Assembly (NCBI RefSeq): GCF_030817275.1
Contig: NZ_JAUSZD010000002.1
Location: 744,001-808,000 of the forward strand
Direction: 5' to 3'
DNA length: 64,000 nucleotides
Source of the DNA: Paenibacillus sp. V4I7
Lineage (GTDB): Bacteria > Bacillota > Bacilli > Paenibacillales > NBRC-103111
Below the pieces are notes generated by a model. It saw only the letters and a program-made list of their open reading frames with translations. It made no database searches and was not told the origin of the DNA. Every line of letters starts with the position of its first letter. Position 1 is the stretch's first letter. Shown here one piece after another: positions 50,071 to 59,028 of this stretch. The translations under genes and the position numbers were made by a program.

Positions 50071-52107
50071 ATGGCAAGAGATTTACCCATAGGAAACGGG
50101 AATGTACTCATTAATTTCGACGCTGCTTATAATATTCGTGACATGTATTACCCTTTAGTAGGTCAAGAGAATCAATCTAGCGATCATCTTTCACATTTTG
50201 GCATTTGGTGTCCGGAAGGATTCTTCTGGATAGACGATCCTGAGGTTTCAAAAAAGCTCAATTATCTGGAAGATTCGCTTGTTACTAACGCGGATTGCGC
50301 CCATGAAAGGTTAGGTCTCGGCTTCGTTATTCGTGATGGGGTCGATGTTCAGCAGAATGTTTTTTTACGCAAGGTGAAGGTAGAAAACCGCTTTGATGTG
50401 GAAAGAGAAATTAAACTGTATTTTCATTTGGATCTCCAAATCTATGGAAATGGCGTCGGAGACACGATTTATTATGATCCTGAGTTGAATTCCCTTTTAT
50501 TTTATAAGGGTCATCGTTATATGTCACTATCTTGCTTGTCTCCTGACGCAGAGAAAGCAATGCCAAGCGGCTATGCAACAGGACAAAAAGGGATTCACGG
50601 TTTGGAAGGAACATGGCGAGATGCGGAGGATGGTCATTTAGGGGGAAATGCGATCGCCCAGGGATCCGTTGATGGTGTGATTGAATTGACGTTGAAACTA
50701 CCGCCAAAAAGCGTGAAAGAAGCCTGGTTCTGGATCTGTTTTGGGCGTACGAAGCAGGAGGTAGAGCGTTTAGAGCGATTACTTCGCACAGCGACCCCGC
50801 AAGCATTATTGCAACGAACTCACGATCATTGGGTGAAATGGGTGAATCAAGATGCCCATCAGCTATCACTGCTGAAGCCTGATTTGGAATCATTTTATAA
50901 GCGATGCTTGTTGATTACCAGAACAAATGTCGATAATCGAGGCGCCATCATTGCGGCGAATGATTCGGATATTTTGAAATTTGCCAAGGATACCTACTCG
51001 TACATGTGGCCGCGTGATGGCGCTTTGGTGTCACATGCGCTAGACCGGGCGGGTTATTATGAATTATCTAGGAAATTTTTTGATTTCTGTAAGAAGGTGC
51101 TTACTCCTGAGGGCTATCTCATGCACAAGTATAACCCTGATAGTTCGGTAGGCTCGAGCTGGCATCCCTGGGTGGATAGTCGAGGGAACAAGCAGCTTGC
51201 GATTCAAGAAGATGAGACAGCTCTCGTGCTGTATACGTTATGGCATCACCACAAGCTGGCTGGAACCATAGAGAACTCACGTGAGGATTATGAGAAATTT
51301 GTGAAGCCCGCAGCTGACTTTCTTGTTCGTTACCGCGATGCATCCGGACTTCCTTTGCCTTCCTACGATCTCTGGGAAGAGCGTTATGGCGTACTAGCCT
51401 TCACGGTATCATCGGTGTATGCCGGTCTTATAGCAGCAGCACGTTTTGCCGAATATCATCAGGATAAAGTACGCTCCATCTACTATGCCGATATCGCAGG
51501 ACAAGTGAAGAAGGCTGCTGATCAGCATCTGTATGCACCCGATCAGAATCGTTTTTTACGGGCTTTATATTGGAATTATGAACAAAATACGTATGTGCCG
51601 GATTACACGCTGGATATGAGTATGTACGCACTATTTGATTTCGGCTTGTTTGAGCTTGAAGATCCGCGGATTGTGGCAACGATGAAGATTCTGAAGGAAA
51701 AATTGTGGGTACATACGGATATCGGCGGTATCGCCCGTTATGAGAACGACTATTATCATCAAGTCACCAATGACGTAGCTAAGGTACCTGGCAATCCTTG
51801 GTTCATATGTACCCTTTGGTACGCAGAATGGCTGGTGGCATCTGCCAAAACCGTTCAGGACTTGTTGGAAGCGGAAAAATTGATGCGTTGGGCTATTCTA
51901 CATGCTTCGCCTTCAGGGGTGATGGCTGAGCAAGTGCATCCTTTCACAGGAGAGCCTATGTCTGTTTCACCACTGACATGGTCACATGCTTCCTTTATTA
52001 AGGTGACGCAAGAATATTTGTCGAAATTAAAATTATTGACCTCGAAGGGAACGAAGCAAGCCGCTGATGCGAGTGAGGATAAAGTACTGGAACCCGTCGT
52101 TCATTAG
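50071..52107 (+). CDS. Glycoside hydrolase family 15 (glucoamylase-like)
   Basis: 678 residues from ATG 50071 (GGAAAGAGG upstream). An N-terminal beta-sandwich (about 1-270) precedes the GH15 alpha/alpha barrel. Recognisable pieces are YMWPRDGALVSHALD near 310, DLWEERYGVLAFT near 433 with the general-acid Glu, and GVMAEQVHPFTGEPMSVSPL near 615 with the base Glu. It has no signal peptide, so it probably acts in the cytoplasm on maltodextrin, trehalose or related glucosides, releasing glucose. The glucose dehydrogenase gene follows after 18 bases. Confidence 0.93.
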   Translation: MARDLPIGNGNVLINFDAAYNIRDMYYPLVGQENQSSDHLSHFGIWCPEGFFWIDDPEVSKKLNYLEDSLVTNADCAHERLGLGFVIRDGVDVQQNVFLRKVKVENRFDVEREIKLYFHLDLQIYGNGVGDTIYYDPELNSLLFYKGHRYMSLSCLSPDAEKAMPSGYATGQKGIHGLEGTWRDAEDGHLGGNAIAQGSVDGVIELTLKLPPKSVKEAWFWICFGRTKQEVERLERLLRTATPQALLQRTHDHWVKWVNQDAHQLSLLKPDLESFYKRCLLITRTNVDNRGAIIAANDSDILKFAKDTYSYMWPRDGALVSHALDRAGYYELSRKFFDFCKKVLTPEGYLMHKYNPDSSVGSSWHPWVDSRGNKQLAIQEDETALVLYTLWHHHKLAGTIENSREDYEKFVKPAADFLVRYRDASGLPLPSYDLWEERYGVLAFTVSSVYAGLIAAARFAEYHQDKVRSIYYADIAGQVKKAADQHLYAPDQNRFLRALYWNYEQNTYVPDYTLDMSMYALFDFGLFELEDPRIVATMKILKEKLWVHTDIGGIARYENDYYHQVTNDVAKVPGNPWFICTLWYAEWLVASAKTVQDLLEAEKLMRWAILHASPSGVMAEQVHPFTGEPMSVSPLTWSHASFIKVTQEYLSKLKLLTSKGTKQAADASEDKVLEPVVH

Positions 52108-52125
52108 TTGGAAGGAGAGGAAGCA

Positions 52126-53289
52126 ATGAAGGCTATTCGCGTCAAGCAACTTCGACAGGGGAACCCGACTATTCAGCTTGAAGATGTGAAGAACCCCGTG
52201 ATTTCCCACCCTCAGGAAGTCATTGTAAAGGTGCTAGCAGTTGGACTTGACGGCACGGACAAGGAAATTCTACAGGAGAAATACGGCGTTCCTCCCGAAG
52301 GTGAAGATGATTTGACCACGGGGCATGAGTCGCTAGGGGTTGTGGCTGAAGTTGGGGCGGAAAGTGGATTCCAGCTTGGGGATCTCGTAACTGCCATTGT
52401 AAGGCGGCCTTGTAGAAATCAAAGCTGCGTCAATTGTCGCAATGGTCATTCGGATTTTTGTCAGACCGGTGAGTTTGTAGAACGGGGCATTAAAGGGGCT
52501 CACGGCTTCCTCTCCGAGTATTATTTAGAGGAAGGTCGATATTTGGTTCAGGTGCCGAAGGAACTGCTGAAGCATGGGGTACTAGTTGAGCCGCAGAGCA
52601 TCGTTGAGAAAGTGTGGGACCAAGTTCTGCGTGTCCAACAGCGGTTAATCTGGGAGCCGAGAACTGCGCTCATACTCGGATCTGGACCGCTTGGTTTGCT
52701 CGCTGCGATGACCTGCCGCCTGCTGGGGCTAGATGTGTATGTCTGGTCCAGATCTCCGCAGGATAGTCTACAAGCGCAGCTTGTGAAGGATAGCGGAGGT
52801 GTGTACAAGGAGGCCGGCGCTGACAGCGGCAGCGCGGCAACTATGACGGCTTATGCCGATGGTCTCGGCAAGCCGATAGATCTGATCCTCGAATGCACAG
52901 GCTACAGCCCTCTAGCTTTCGAGGCTATGTCTGTTCTGGCACCGAACGGTGTATTGGCGCTGCTGGGTGTCACGCCAGCGGACCGTAAGCTGGAGATCTC
53001 ATCTGACATGCTCAATCAGAGCATGGTGCTGGAGAATAAATGCGTGATCGGTTCGGTTAACGCTTCACGCAAAGATTTTGAGACTGCCATTTACCGTTTA
53101 CAGCAAATGGAGAAGCAGTTTCCAGGCTGGCTCGACCGCTTGGTTACGAATCGGATGACTTTGGAAGACGTGCCAAAGCTGGATTTTAACAACATACCGA
53201 TCAAAGCTGTTGTGGATATTGTACCTGTGGAACAGTGGGATGATCTCGTGAAACAAACGAATGAAGTTATATATAGCTTCTCCGTTTAA
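52126..53289 (+). CDS. Glucose 1-dehydrogenase, zinc alcohol dehydrogenase family
   Basis: 387 residues from ATG 52126 (GGAAGGAGAGG upstream). A medium-chain dehydrogenase of the archaeal glucose-dehydrogenase type: LDGTDKEIL and TGHESLGVV with catalytic-zinc ligands, a structural-zinc cluster CRNQSCVNCRNGHSDFC, GVLVEPQSIVEKVW, and the Rossmann motif ILGSGPLGLLAA. It oxidises glucose to gluconolactone with NAD(P). Placement directly after a GH15 glucosidase suggests that glucose released by that enzyme is its substrate. Confidence 0.88.
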   Translation: MKAIRVKQLRQGNPTIQLEDVKNPVISHPQEVIVKVLAVGLDGTDKEILQEKYGVPPEGEDDLTTGHESLGVVAEVGAESGFQLGDLVTAIVRRPCRNQSCVNCRNGHSDFCQTGEFVERGIKGAHGFLSEYYLEEGRYLVQVPKELLKHGVLVEPQSIVEKVWDQVLRVQQRLIWEPRTALILGSGPLGLLAAMTCRLLGLDVYVWSRSPQDSLQAQLVKDSGGVYKEAGADSGSAATMTAYADGLGKPIDLILECTGYSPLAFEAMSVLAPNGVLALLGVTPADRKLEISSDMLNQSMVLENKCVIGSVNASRKDFETAIYRLQQMEKQFPGWLDRLVTNRMTLEDVPKLDFNNIPIKAVVDIVPVEQWDDLVKQTNEVIYSFSV

Positions 53290-53292
53290 TGG

Positions 53293-53334
53293 AAATGGCC
53301 AAGCAGGCTTGTTGATAACTGCTTGGCCATTTTC
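53293..53334 (+). terminator. Terminator of the GH15-glucose dehydrogenase operon
   Basis: AAATGGCCAAGCAG (53293-53306) pairs perfectly with CTGCTTGGCCATTT (53319-53332), followed by TTC. Confidence 0.88.
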
Positions 53335-53397
53335 GCTCTTGTTAGACTTCCTTTCACAATTTTTTTATAATGAGAAGGAAGGGGAGGACGAGCATTG

Positions 53398-53817
53398 ATG
53401 TCAAATAAATGGTTGCGAGATAATGGGATGCACCTATCATGGCTACTTGCATTAATAGCCACATTGGGAAGCCTGTATTTCTCAGAGATAATGAACTTTA
53501 TTCCTTGTAAATTATGTTGGTATCAACGTATTCTTATGTATCCATTAGTTATCCTATTAGGCATTGCAGCCGTGCGCAGAGACTACAAATTAACCATCTA
53601 TGTGCTGCCGCTGACCATCTGGGGAGCTTGTATTTCCATCTATCATGTTCTGCTGCAATCGGGTGTATTTCACGAATCAGCAACAGGCTGCGGCCCTATT
53701 CCATGTGATGTCGATTACTTGAACTGGCTGGGCTTCATCACGATTCCTATGCTTGCTGGCACAGCTTTTATTCTCATCACAATTCTTCAATTTATGACGT
53801 ATCGAGCTACGAAATAA
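53398..53817 (+). CDS. bdbC: Disulfide bond formation protein, DsbB/BdbC family
   Basis: 139-residue, four-helix membrane quinone oxidoreductase that reoxidises a thioredoxin-like partner outside the cell. The first redox pair is CKLC in FIPCKLCWYQRILMYPL; the second is the C-x4-C in GCGPIPCDVDY. The ATG at 53398 and a TTG at 53395 both suit GGGGAGG. The partner bdbD/dsbA-like gene is not adjacent. Confidence 0.93.
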   Translation: MSNKWLRDNGMHLSWLLALIATLGSLYFSEIMNFIPCKLCWYQRILMYPLVILLGIAAVRRDYKLTIYVLPLTIWGACISIYHVLLQSGVFHESATGCGPIPCDVDYLNWLGFITIPMLAGTAFILITILQFMTYRATK

Positions 53818-53904
53818 ACACCGTTTACCTAAAATAGGCAGGGAAATTGTCTAGCGCTGTCGAAATGAGTACGTAAGTATTCATTCTAACAACGAGGTGC
53901 TACG

Positions 53905-54891
53905 ATGAAGCCAATTACCAAAAGTGCTGCACTACTGATCGTTCTAAGCGCAACATTGATCGGTTGTGCAGACATAAGCCTATTATCCCCAGACATGAGT
54001 CAAGCCCAAAACTCTACGCCACAAGCAACAACAACTGCAGCGGCGACTCCAACTCCAACGCCTAAATCAACAGTTAAACCCATACCTAAACCTCAATCCA
54101 CACCCGTTCCCAGTAAGACACCGAAGCCAACAACAGCCCCAGAACCAACCGCAACACCAAAGCCAGCAGTGGTAGGTAATTATTCCAAAACCAAGTCAGT
54201 GACTGGCGATCGCGTGCCTTATTCCTGGTATTACATGAAAAAGAAAACGGGGCAAGTTCCTGATTTTCCAAAAGAAACAAAATCCTTAACGGAGGACCAG
54301 AAAGCAGTTTGGATCGGGACCGGCAAAAAGGTTTATTTAACGATCGATGCTGGAGGTCCTTTAATAGAAGTCGATCTCATGCTTAAATCACTAAAAGAAA
54401 ACAATGTGAAAGCGAATTTCTTTATTTCGGGCAATAACATTAAGAAAAATCCTGAGTATTTGAAAAAGGTTGTAGCGGATGGTCATTTCGTTGCCAACCA
54501 TACGATGACGCATAACGACTTTAATGAGATGACGGATGATCAGATTCGCAAAGAAATTACGGATTTCGAAGCGTTATATAAAAAACTTACAGGTAAAGAA
54601 GTCGCGAAATATTTCCGCTTTCCTTATGGACATTACAATTTACATAATTTGAACTTAGTTTCCAGCATGGGCTATACTTCTGTATTCTGGTCTACAGCTA
54701 TGCGAGATTGGGAACCGAGAGCCAACGGGGCAGAGGATCCATACAATGACATTATGAATAATTTGCATGATGGTAATGTGATTTTGATGCATCAAGGATC
54801 TTTAGAAAATATGCAGGCACTGGCCCGTATTTGCAAAGAGATCAAGAAAAAAGGCTATGAATTCGGAATTGTGAGTGAACTCCATTCCTAA
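53905..54891 (+). CDS. Polysaccharide deacetylase lipoprotein, atypical motif 1
   Basis: 328 residues. The lipobox LIGC puts the lipid anchor at C21. A Thr/Pro-rich linker (about 35-90, repeats of TPTP, PKPTTAPEP) leads to a NodB-type domain. The zinc motif NHTMTHNDF and FRFPYGHYN are present, and VILMHQGSLENMQAL resembles PdaA-type enzymes. Motif 1 is TIDAGGP in place of TFDDGP/TFDxGY: one aspartate is kept, the next is Ala. Activity is therefore uncertain. It sits outside the membrane, where it would act on peptidoglycan or another polymer. Confidence 0.85.
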   Translation: MKPITKSAALLIVLSATLIGCADISLLSPDMSQAQNSTPQATTTAAATPTPTPKSTVKPIPKPQSTPVPSKTPKPTTAPEPTATPKPAVVGNYSKTKSVTGDRVPYSWYYMKKKTGQVPDFPKETKSLTEDQKAVWIGTGKKVYLTIDAGGPLIEVDLMLKSLKENNVKANFFISGNNIKKNPEYLKKVVADGHFVANHTMTHNDFNEMTDDQIRKEITDFEALYKKLTGKEVAKYFRFPYGHYNLHNLNLVSSMGYTSVFWSTAMRDWEPRANGAEDPYNDIMNNLHDGNVILMHQGSLENMQALARICKEIKKKGYEFGIVSELHS

Positions 54892-55008
54892 AGAATAGGT
54901 GTCAGACCAGAAATCTGATACTTTCACCTAGGTACCTTTCAGCTTGTACGCTCATATCCTATCCATGTGGTTACGTAATTCATTAACCGGCAAAGGAAGC
55001 GGATAGGT

Positions 55009-55818
55009 GTGCAGCAAGCGATAGCCGTACTGGACTCCGGAGTCGGAGGATTAACTGTAGTAAAAGAACTAATGAGACAGCTTCCGCAGGAAAAAGTGAT
55101 TTATTTCGGAGATACAGCGCGAAGTCCGTATGGTCCCCGCTCTGCTGGAGAAGTAAGAACCTTCACTCGGCAAATTGTCGAGTACTTAATTCAATTTAAT
55201 CCTAAAATGATTATTATCGCTTGTAATACAGCAACGGCAGTGGCCATAGAAGATATTCGTGAACGGGTGTCCATTCCCGTGATTGGCGTTATTTCGCCTG
55301 GAGCGAGAGCCGCGATCAAAACTACGCGAAGTGGTATTATTGGAGTTATCGGTACGGATGGAACGATTCGCAGCCATGCATATGACCATGCGTTAAGGTT
55401 GATTTCACCGAACATTCAAGTATATAGCGAAGCTTGCCCACTGTTAGCGCCGTTCGTAGAAAAAGGGCTTTTCGGTGCGGAGAGTGCAAATGAGGTTGTC
55501 GAGCAATCGCTTAGACAGCTAATCGGCAAACCGATAGATTGCTTAATCCTAGGCTGCACCCATTACCCTTTCCTTGTAGAGGCCATTTCTCGTGTCATGG
55601 GACCGGATGTGACGTTGATTTCTTCGGCAGACGAAACGGCAAGAGAGATCAGCACGATCCTTTATCACCGCGACATGCTGGCCTCATCGGGGCAGCTTCC
55701 TATCCATCAATTTTTTTGCAGCGGTGAGCCCGAATTATTTAAACAAATTGCGCAGAATTGGCTGAAAGAGCAAATTTCAATAACGCCTGTCGTTTGGCAG
55801 GTGCCTAATATTTTATGA
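55009..55818 (+). CDS. murI: Glutamate racemase
   Basis: Makes D-glutamate for peptidoglycan. 269 residues with the two catalytic cysteines in IIACNTATAVA and LILGCTHYPFL, and AVLDSGVGGLTVVKEL at the N-terminus. GTG start at 55009 with AAAGGAAG upstream. It is followed by a terminator. Confidence 0.96.
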   Translation: MQQAIAVLDSGVGGLTVVKELMRQLPQEKVIYFGDTARSPYGPRSAGEVRTFTRQIVEYLIQFNPKMIIIACNTATAVAIEDIRERVSIPVIGVISPGARAAIKTTRSGIIGVIGTDGTIRSHAYDHALRLISPNIQVYSEACPLLAPFVEKGLFGAESANEVVEQSLRQLIGKPIDCLILGCTHYPFLVEAISRVMGPDVTLISSADETAREISTILYHRDMLASSGQLPIHQFFCSGEPELFKQIAQNWLKEQISITPVVWQVPNIL

Positions 55819-55821
55819 GTG

Positions 55822-55860
55822 AATGCGAATAGACCCTGATGAGGGTCTATTTGCATTTTT
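55822..55860 (+). terminator. murI terminator
   Basis: AATGC-G-AATAGACCCT, loop GATG, AGGGTCTATT-T-GCATT, then TTT. Confidence 0.9.
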
Positions 55861-55978
55861 AGAGGAAGCTAAGTTGTATAGCGTGCTAAAGGTATCTCCG
55901 CATGAATCCGCATGATTCGAAGCCTGCGGGCATAATCATAGCCATACGAACTAAGTAAATGGGCTGTGAGGTGGTCGT

Positions 55979-56854
55979 GTGTTAGGATACGGGTATTGGA
56001 CACTTTGTGAAGAACTGAATCGGCTCTGCAAGATATATCCTTTTCTTCATGTAGAAGAGATAGGCGAAAGTGTGATGGGGAAAAGCATACCAGCTTTGCG
56101 AATTGGTCAAGGTACGAAAGAGATTCATTTCAATGCAGCGCTGCATGCGAATGAATGGATAACGACACCGTTACTCATGCAATTCGTGGAAGACCTTGCT
56201 TGCTCCTACGCAAGAGGGACGGCATGGCATGGCAGCAACATTAGACGTCTACTATCGGAGTATTCACTTTGGGTTGTACCCATGGTGAATCCTGATGGCG
56301 TGGAACTTGTACTGTCTGGCGTTACCGAAGAACATCCTTTCCGAGATCCGCTGTTGAATTGGAATGGAGGATCGCTGGATTTCAGAAATTGGAAGGCCAA
56401 TATTCGCGGTGTTGATCTCAATGACCAGTTCCCTGCACATTGGGAAGAAGAGGCAATGCGTAGAGAGAAGGCTGGACCTGGTGAGCGCGATTACAGTGGA
56501 GAGGCACCGTTAACGGAACCGGAGGCAGCAGCTTTAGCTCAATTTACAGAAAGACATGATTTTGAGCTTGTGGTGGCGCTGCATACCCAGGGTAGGGAGA
56601 TTTATTGGAATTATCGCGACTATGAGCCATCGGAATCTGAGGCATTTGCCGAGCGATTAGCCCTGGTCAGCAGCTATCAGGCTGTTAAACTGACGGACAG
56701 TGACGCGGGTTACAAAGACTGGTTCATCCAACAATTTCGTAGACCCGGCTTTACCGTTGAAGTAGGATTTGGGGTAAACCCATTGCCCGTGGAATCTTTC
56801 GCTGCACTCTATGAGGAATTGGTTCCGATCCTATTGACGGCGATGGAATTTTAA
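55979..56854 (+). CDS. M14 family peptidase (gamma-D-glutamyl-DAP type)
   Basis: 291-residue zinc carboxypeptidase. HxxE zinc ligands are in ALHANEWITT, a third histidine is in VVALHTQG, and the catalytic glutamate is in FTVEVGFG. VVPMVNPDGVELV and RGVDLNDQFPAHW are typical of the ENP1/YqgT group that hydrolyses gamma-D-Glu-meso-DAP bonds of peptidoglycan. No signal peptide and no LysM domains, so it may act on recycled muropeptides in the cytoplasm. GTG start after GAGGTGG. Confidence 0.88.
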   Translation: MLGYGYWTLCEELNRLCKIYPFLHVEEIGESVMGKSIPALRIGQGTKEIHFNAALHANEWITTPLLMQFVEDLACSYARGTAWHGSNIRRLLSEYSLWVVPMVNPDGVELVLSGVTEEHPFRDPLLNWNGGSLDFRNWKANIRGVDLNDQFPAHWEEEAMRREKAGPGERDYSGEAPLTEPEAAALAQFTERHDFELVVALHTQGREIYWNYRDYEPSESEAFAERLALVSSYQAVKLTDSDAGYKDWFIQQFRRPGFTVEVGFGVNPLPVESFAALYEELVPILLTAMEF

Positions 56855-56957
56855 AAATTTGTCATAGACAAGTATAACGAACTTGAGCATGCTTCCCAAG
56901 AACCGTTCCGCCCAGACTTCATATACTGAAGTAAGGAAACAGTTGGGAGGCGTGGAT

Positions 56958-57167
56958 ATGGCACCACCTAAAGGGAAGGGCAAGGCATCCAAGAAGAAAG
57001 AACTTTCATCCAGAGTGCAATACACGATGAGGCTTGTGGAATCGTCCACGTGTGCGGTTTGTAAGACACCGTGCACAAGAGGACTTCGGTATTTGGCCAT
57101 GATGTCTGAACCAGGAGCCGTCGGTAAAGGTGTTCCGTGTATTTTGACAAGAAGGAAAGTCAACTAA
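56958..57167 (+). CDS. Small cysteine-motif protein
   Basis: 69 residues from ATG 56958, with GGGAGG seven bases upstream. A Lys-rich N-terminus (PPKGKGKASKKK) precedes a possible zinc knuckle CAVCKTPC and a distant Cys in GKGVPCILT. No family recognised. The strong RBS and the terminator right after it support a real gene. Confidence 0.65.
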   Translation: MAPPKGKGKASKKKELSSRVQYTMRLVESSTCAVCKTPCTRGLRYLAMMSEPGAVGKGVPCILTRRKVN

Positions 57168-57171
57168 TGCA

Positions 57172-57206
57172 AAAGTCCACGCCCCTCAAAAGGCGTGGAC
57201 TTTCTT
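57172..57206 (+). terminator. Terminator of the small cysteine protein
   Basis: AAAGTCCACGCC (57172-57183) pairs perfectly with GGCGTGGACTTT (57192-57203). It also lies at the end of the convergent 57206-57406 gene. Confidence 0.9.
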
Positions 57207-57406
57207 CATTTCGGGATATGTTCGCTTGGGATGGAACACTTATTTTCAATAAAACGTATTTGATTCTCAAGTCGATTCCGATGCTCTTCTTGTTCTTTGT
57301 CTGAAGAGGCTGCTTGCCCTTGGAATTGTTCAAGTTCTTGTTTTAAACTATGCAGGTCAGAGCCCGCATTCGCACAGTCATAATTGCTTTCTAACTGATC
57401 GAGCAT
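57206..57406 (-). CDS. Small coiled-coil protein
   Basis: 66 acidic residues forecasting one long helix (SLKQELEQFQGQAASSDKEQEEHRNRLENQ, shown only as SLKQELEQFQG and EEHRNRLENQ), with two cysteines. AGGAGG seven bases before the ATG. No known family. It lies 27 bases downstream of a tiny gene on the same strand. Confidence 0.6.
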   Translation of the reverse strand: MLDQLESNYDCANAGSDLHSLKQELEQFQGQAASSDKEQEEHRNRLENQIRFIENKCSIPSEHIPK

Positions 57407-57433
57407 ATATCGGCCTCCTGATGTGGAATAGCG

Positions 57434-57526
57434 TTATTTCTTACCTTTCTTGTTACTGCTTTGATCTTGTGTTCGTGTCGTTGTGTTTTGTCTGGCGTGC
57501 CCTTGCTGCTTATGATCTTCTGACAT
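57434..57526 (-). CDS. Thirty-residue hydrophilic peptide
   Basis: 30 residues, highly polar and basic (MSEDHKQQGHARQNTT, ending NKKGKK), with AAGGAG about eleven bases upstream of the ATG at 57526. The composition recalls small spore proteins but I cannot assign a family. It precedes the coiled-coil gene on the same strand. Confidence 0.4.
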   Translation of the reverse strand: MSEDHKQQGHARQNTTTRTQDQSSNKKGKK

Positions 57527-57653
57527 TTGGTTGTTCACTCCTTATGATGTAGGATTTTGAGCGGTGCGTGATTATTATAAGCATTCAGCTGAATTTGATA
57601 CGATAAAAACGAGAAATCCTCGACCAAGGCCATTGAGGGATGAGGGATCTAAT

Positions 57654-57695
57654 GAAAAAAGCCCTGCGAGCGATTTGAAATCGCTCGTCAGGGCT
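57654..57695 (-). terminator. Terminator of the 59-residue gene
   Basis: AGCCCTG-C-GAGCGATTT pairs with AATCGCTC-GT-CAGGGCT (57660-57676 with 57679-57695); on the minus strand it is followed by TTTTTT. Confidence 0.9.
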
Positions 57696-57718
57696 ATATG
57701 CGGTGAGTTGAGTATGGA

Positions 57719-57898
57719 TTAATGGTTCGGTGTCAGCAATTTATCTTCTAAGGATTGTTTAACCTTCTTGATCGCATCTGTCTCTAATTTGTGGTTTTGG
57801 TTAAATTTAGTGCCTGTCAATGCAAGCGCTTCCTTAACCGTCATTTCTACACGAATCAATTCTTCACCTTGCGGGATTTGTACGGAATTGTTGCCCAT
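57719..57898 (-). CDS. Small hypothetical protein
   Basis: 59 residues from ATG 57898, six bases after AGGAGTG. Begins MGNNSVQIPQGEELIRVEMT and has a helical C-terminal half (LETDAIKKVKQSLEDKLL). No family recognised. The strong RBS and dedicated terminator suggest an independently transcribed small gene. Confidence 0.65.
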   Translation of the reverse strand: MGNNSVQIPQGEELIRVEMTVKEALALTGTKFNQNHKLETDAIKKVKQSLEDKLLTPNH

Positions 57899-58024
57899 TT
57901 GTATCACTCCTATGTCAACTTTTTGAAGTGGAAACCTTGATTTGATGCACTTTTAATATAACATACCATGTAAGGTTAAGCAAGGGTTATTAAGACCTAT
58001 TTTAGAAAAAAGAATGTCGGAAAC

Positions 58025-58876
58025 TCAAGTAATCATTTTACTTTTTTCGGCAGCAAGGACGGTGTGTTTGAGCAGCATTGCGATGGTCACCGGGCCTATT
58101 CCAGCAGGGACAGGGGTAATTGCGCTGGCCTTTTTGTGACAAGCATCGAAATCGACATCGCCAATATTACCAGCATTATATCCAGCATCTAAAACGACAG
58201 CACCTTCCTTTATCCATGCTCCTTGAATAAATGCAGGTTTACCAACGGCTGCAACGACAATATCAGCTAATCCGATGATGAGGGGGAGATTACATGTTTT
58301 TGAATGGCAAATGGTTACGGTTGCGTCTCTATTCAGCAGCATAAGTGATACGGGTTTACCTAGAATAGGACTCCGACCAACGATTACCGCGTGCTTGCCT
58401 TCAATTGGAATCTGATAATAATCAAGAATAGCTAGAATGGCGGCTGGGGTACAGGATGGAAAGCTGGCCATTCCAAAAGCATTTTGAGCAAAGCCCTGCA
58501 TGGTAACACCATCCACATCTTTTTCGATCTGAATAGCTTCAAACGCGGCTCTTTCGTCAATATGGTGTGGAACCGGATGCTGCAATAAAATACCATGGAT
58601 CTGAGGGTCCGCGTTTAATTGTTGGATAACGGCAACAAGCTCCTCTGTTGTCGTTGCTTTATTTAGGTGGATTCGTCTGGAATCAATGCCTAGCTGCTTG
58701 CATGCACTGCTTTTCATACGTACATAGGTTTCGGAAGAAGGGTCATCGCCAACAAGTATCGCAGCTAAACATGGCTGGATACCTCTTACAGACAGTTGGT
58801 TGATTTTTTCGACTAACGTTTCTTTGATGCTTTTCGCAACGCGTGTACCATCCAAAATCAATTTTTCTGAATTCAT
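58025..58876 (-). CDS. folD: Methylene-THF dehydrogenase / methenyl-THF cyclohydrolase
   Basis: Bifunctional one-carbon folate enzyme, 283 residues. The catalytic lysine region is ETYVRMKSSACKQLGI, followed by GILLQHPVP, KDVDGVT, CTPAAI and the nucleotide site VIVGRSPILGKPVSLML, ending TPVPAGIGPVTIAMLL. Its leader carries a ZTP riboswitch with an intrinsic terminator, linking folate one-carbon supply to ZTP build-up. Confidence 0.96.
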   Translation of the reverse strand: MNSEKLILDGTRVAKSIKETLVEKINQLSVRGIQPCLAAILVGDDPSSETYVRMKSSACKQLGIDSRRIHLNKATTTEELVAVIQQLNADPQIHGILLQHPVPHHIDERAAFEAIQIEKDVDGVTMQGFAQNAFGMASFPSCTPAAILAILDYYQIPIEGKHAVIVGRSPILGKPVSLMLLNRDATVTICHSKTCNLPLIIGLADIVVAAVGKPAFIQGAWIKEGAVVLDAGYNAGNIGDVDFDACHKKASAITPVPAGIGPVTIAMLLKHTVLAAEKSKMIT

Positions 58877-58901
58877 TTTACCCTCAACCCTTCATTTGTT
58901 T

Positions 58902-58943
58902 GTAAAAACACAAAGAGGCAAGGGGATGAATCCCCTTACCTCT
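58902..58943 (-). terminator. ZTP riboswitch expression-platform terminator
   Basis: On the minus strand GAGG-T-AAGGGGA-TTCA-TCCCCTT-G-CCTC followed by TTTGTGTTTTT, directly after the aptamer. Its 5' arm begins at the end of the aptamer, so ligand-bound aptamer could block its formation. Confidence 0.88.
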
Positions 58944-59015
58944 GCCCAGGCGTACGGCTGTAACATCAATGTGCTTCCTCATGGGTATCCATGCTTCGCC
59001 AGTCACACATCAACT
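58943..59015 (-). promoter_or_regulatory. ZTP (pfl) riboswitch aptamer upstream of folD
   Basis: Minus-strand landmarks match the ZTP class: TGTGTGACTGGCG, then CATGGATACCCATGAGGAAGC, a linker, GCCGTACGCCTGGGCA. These are the two conserved pseudoknot-forming halves, followed by a terminator. ZTP (AICAR triphosphate) signals 10-formyl-THF shortage, and folD is a standard target. Confidence 0.93.
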
Positions 59016-59028
59016 TTTAATTGATCTT

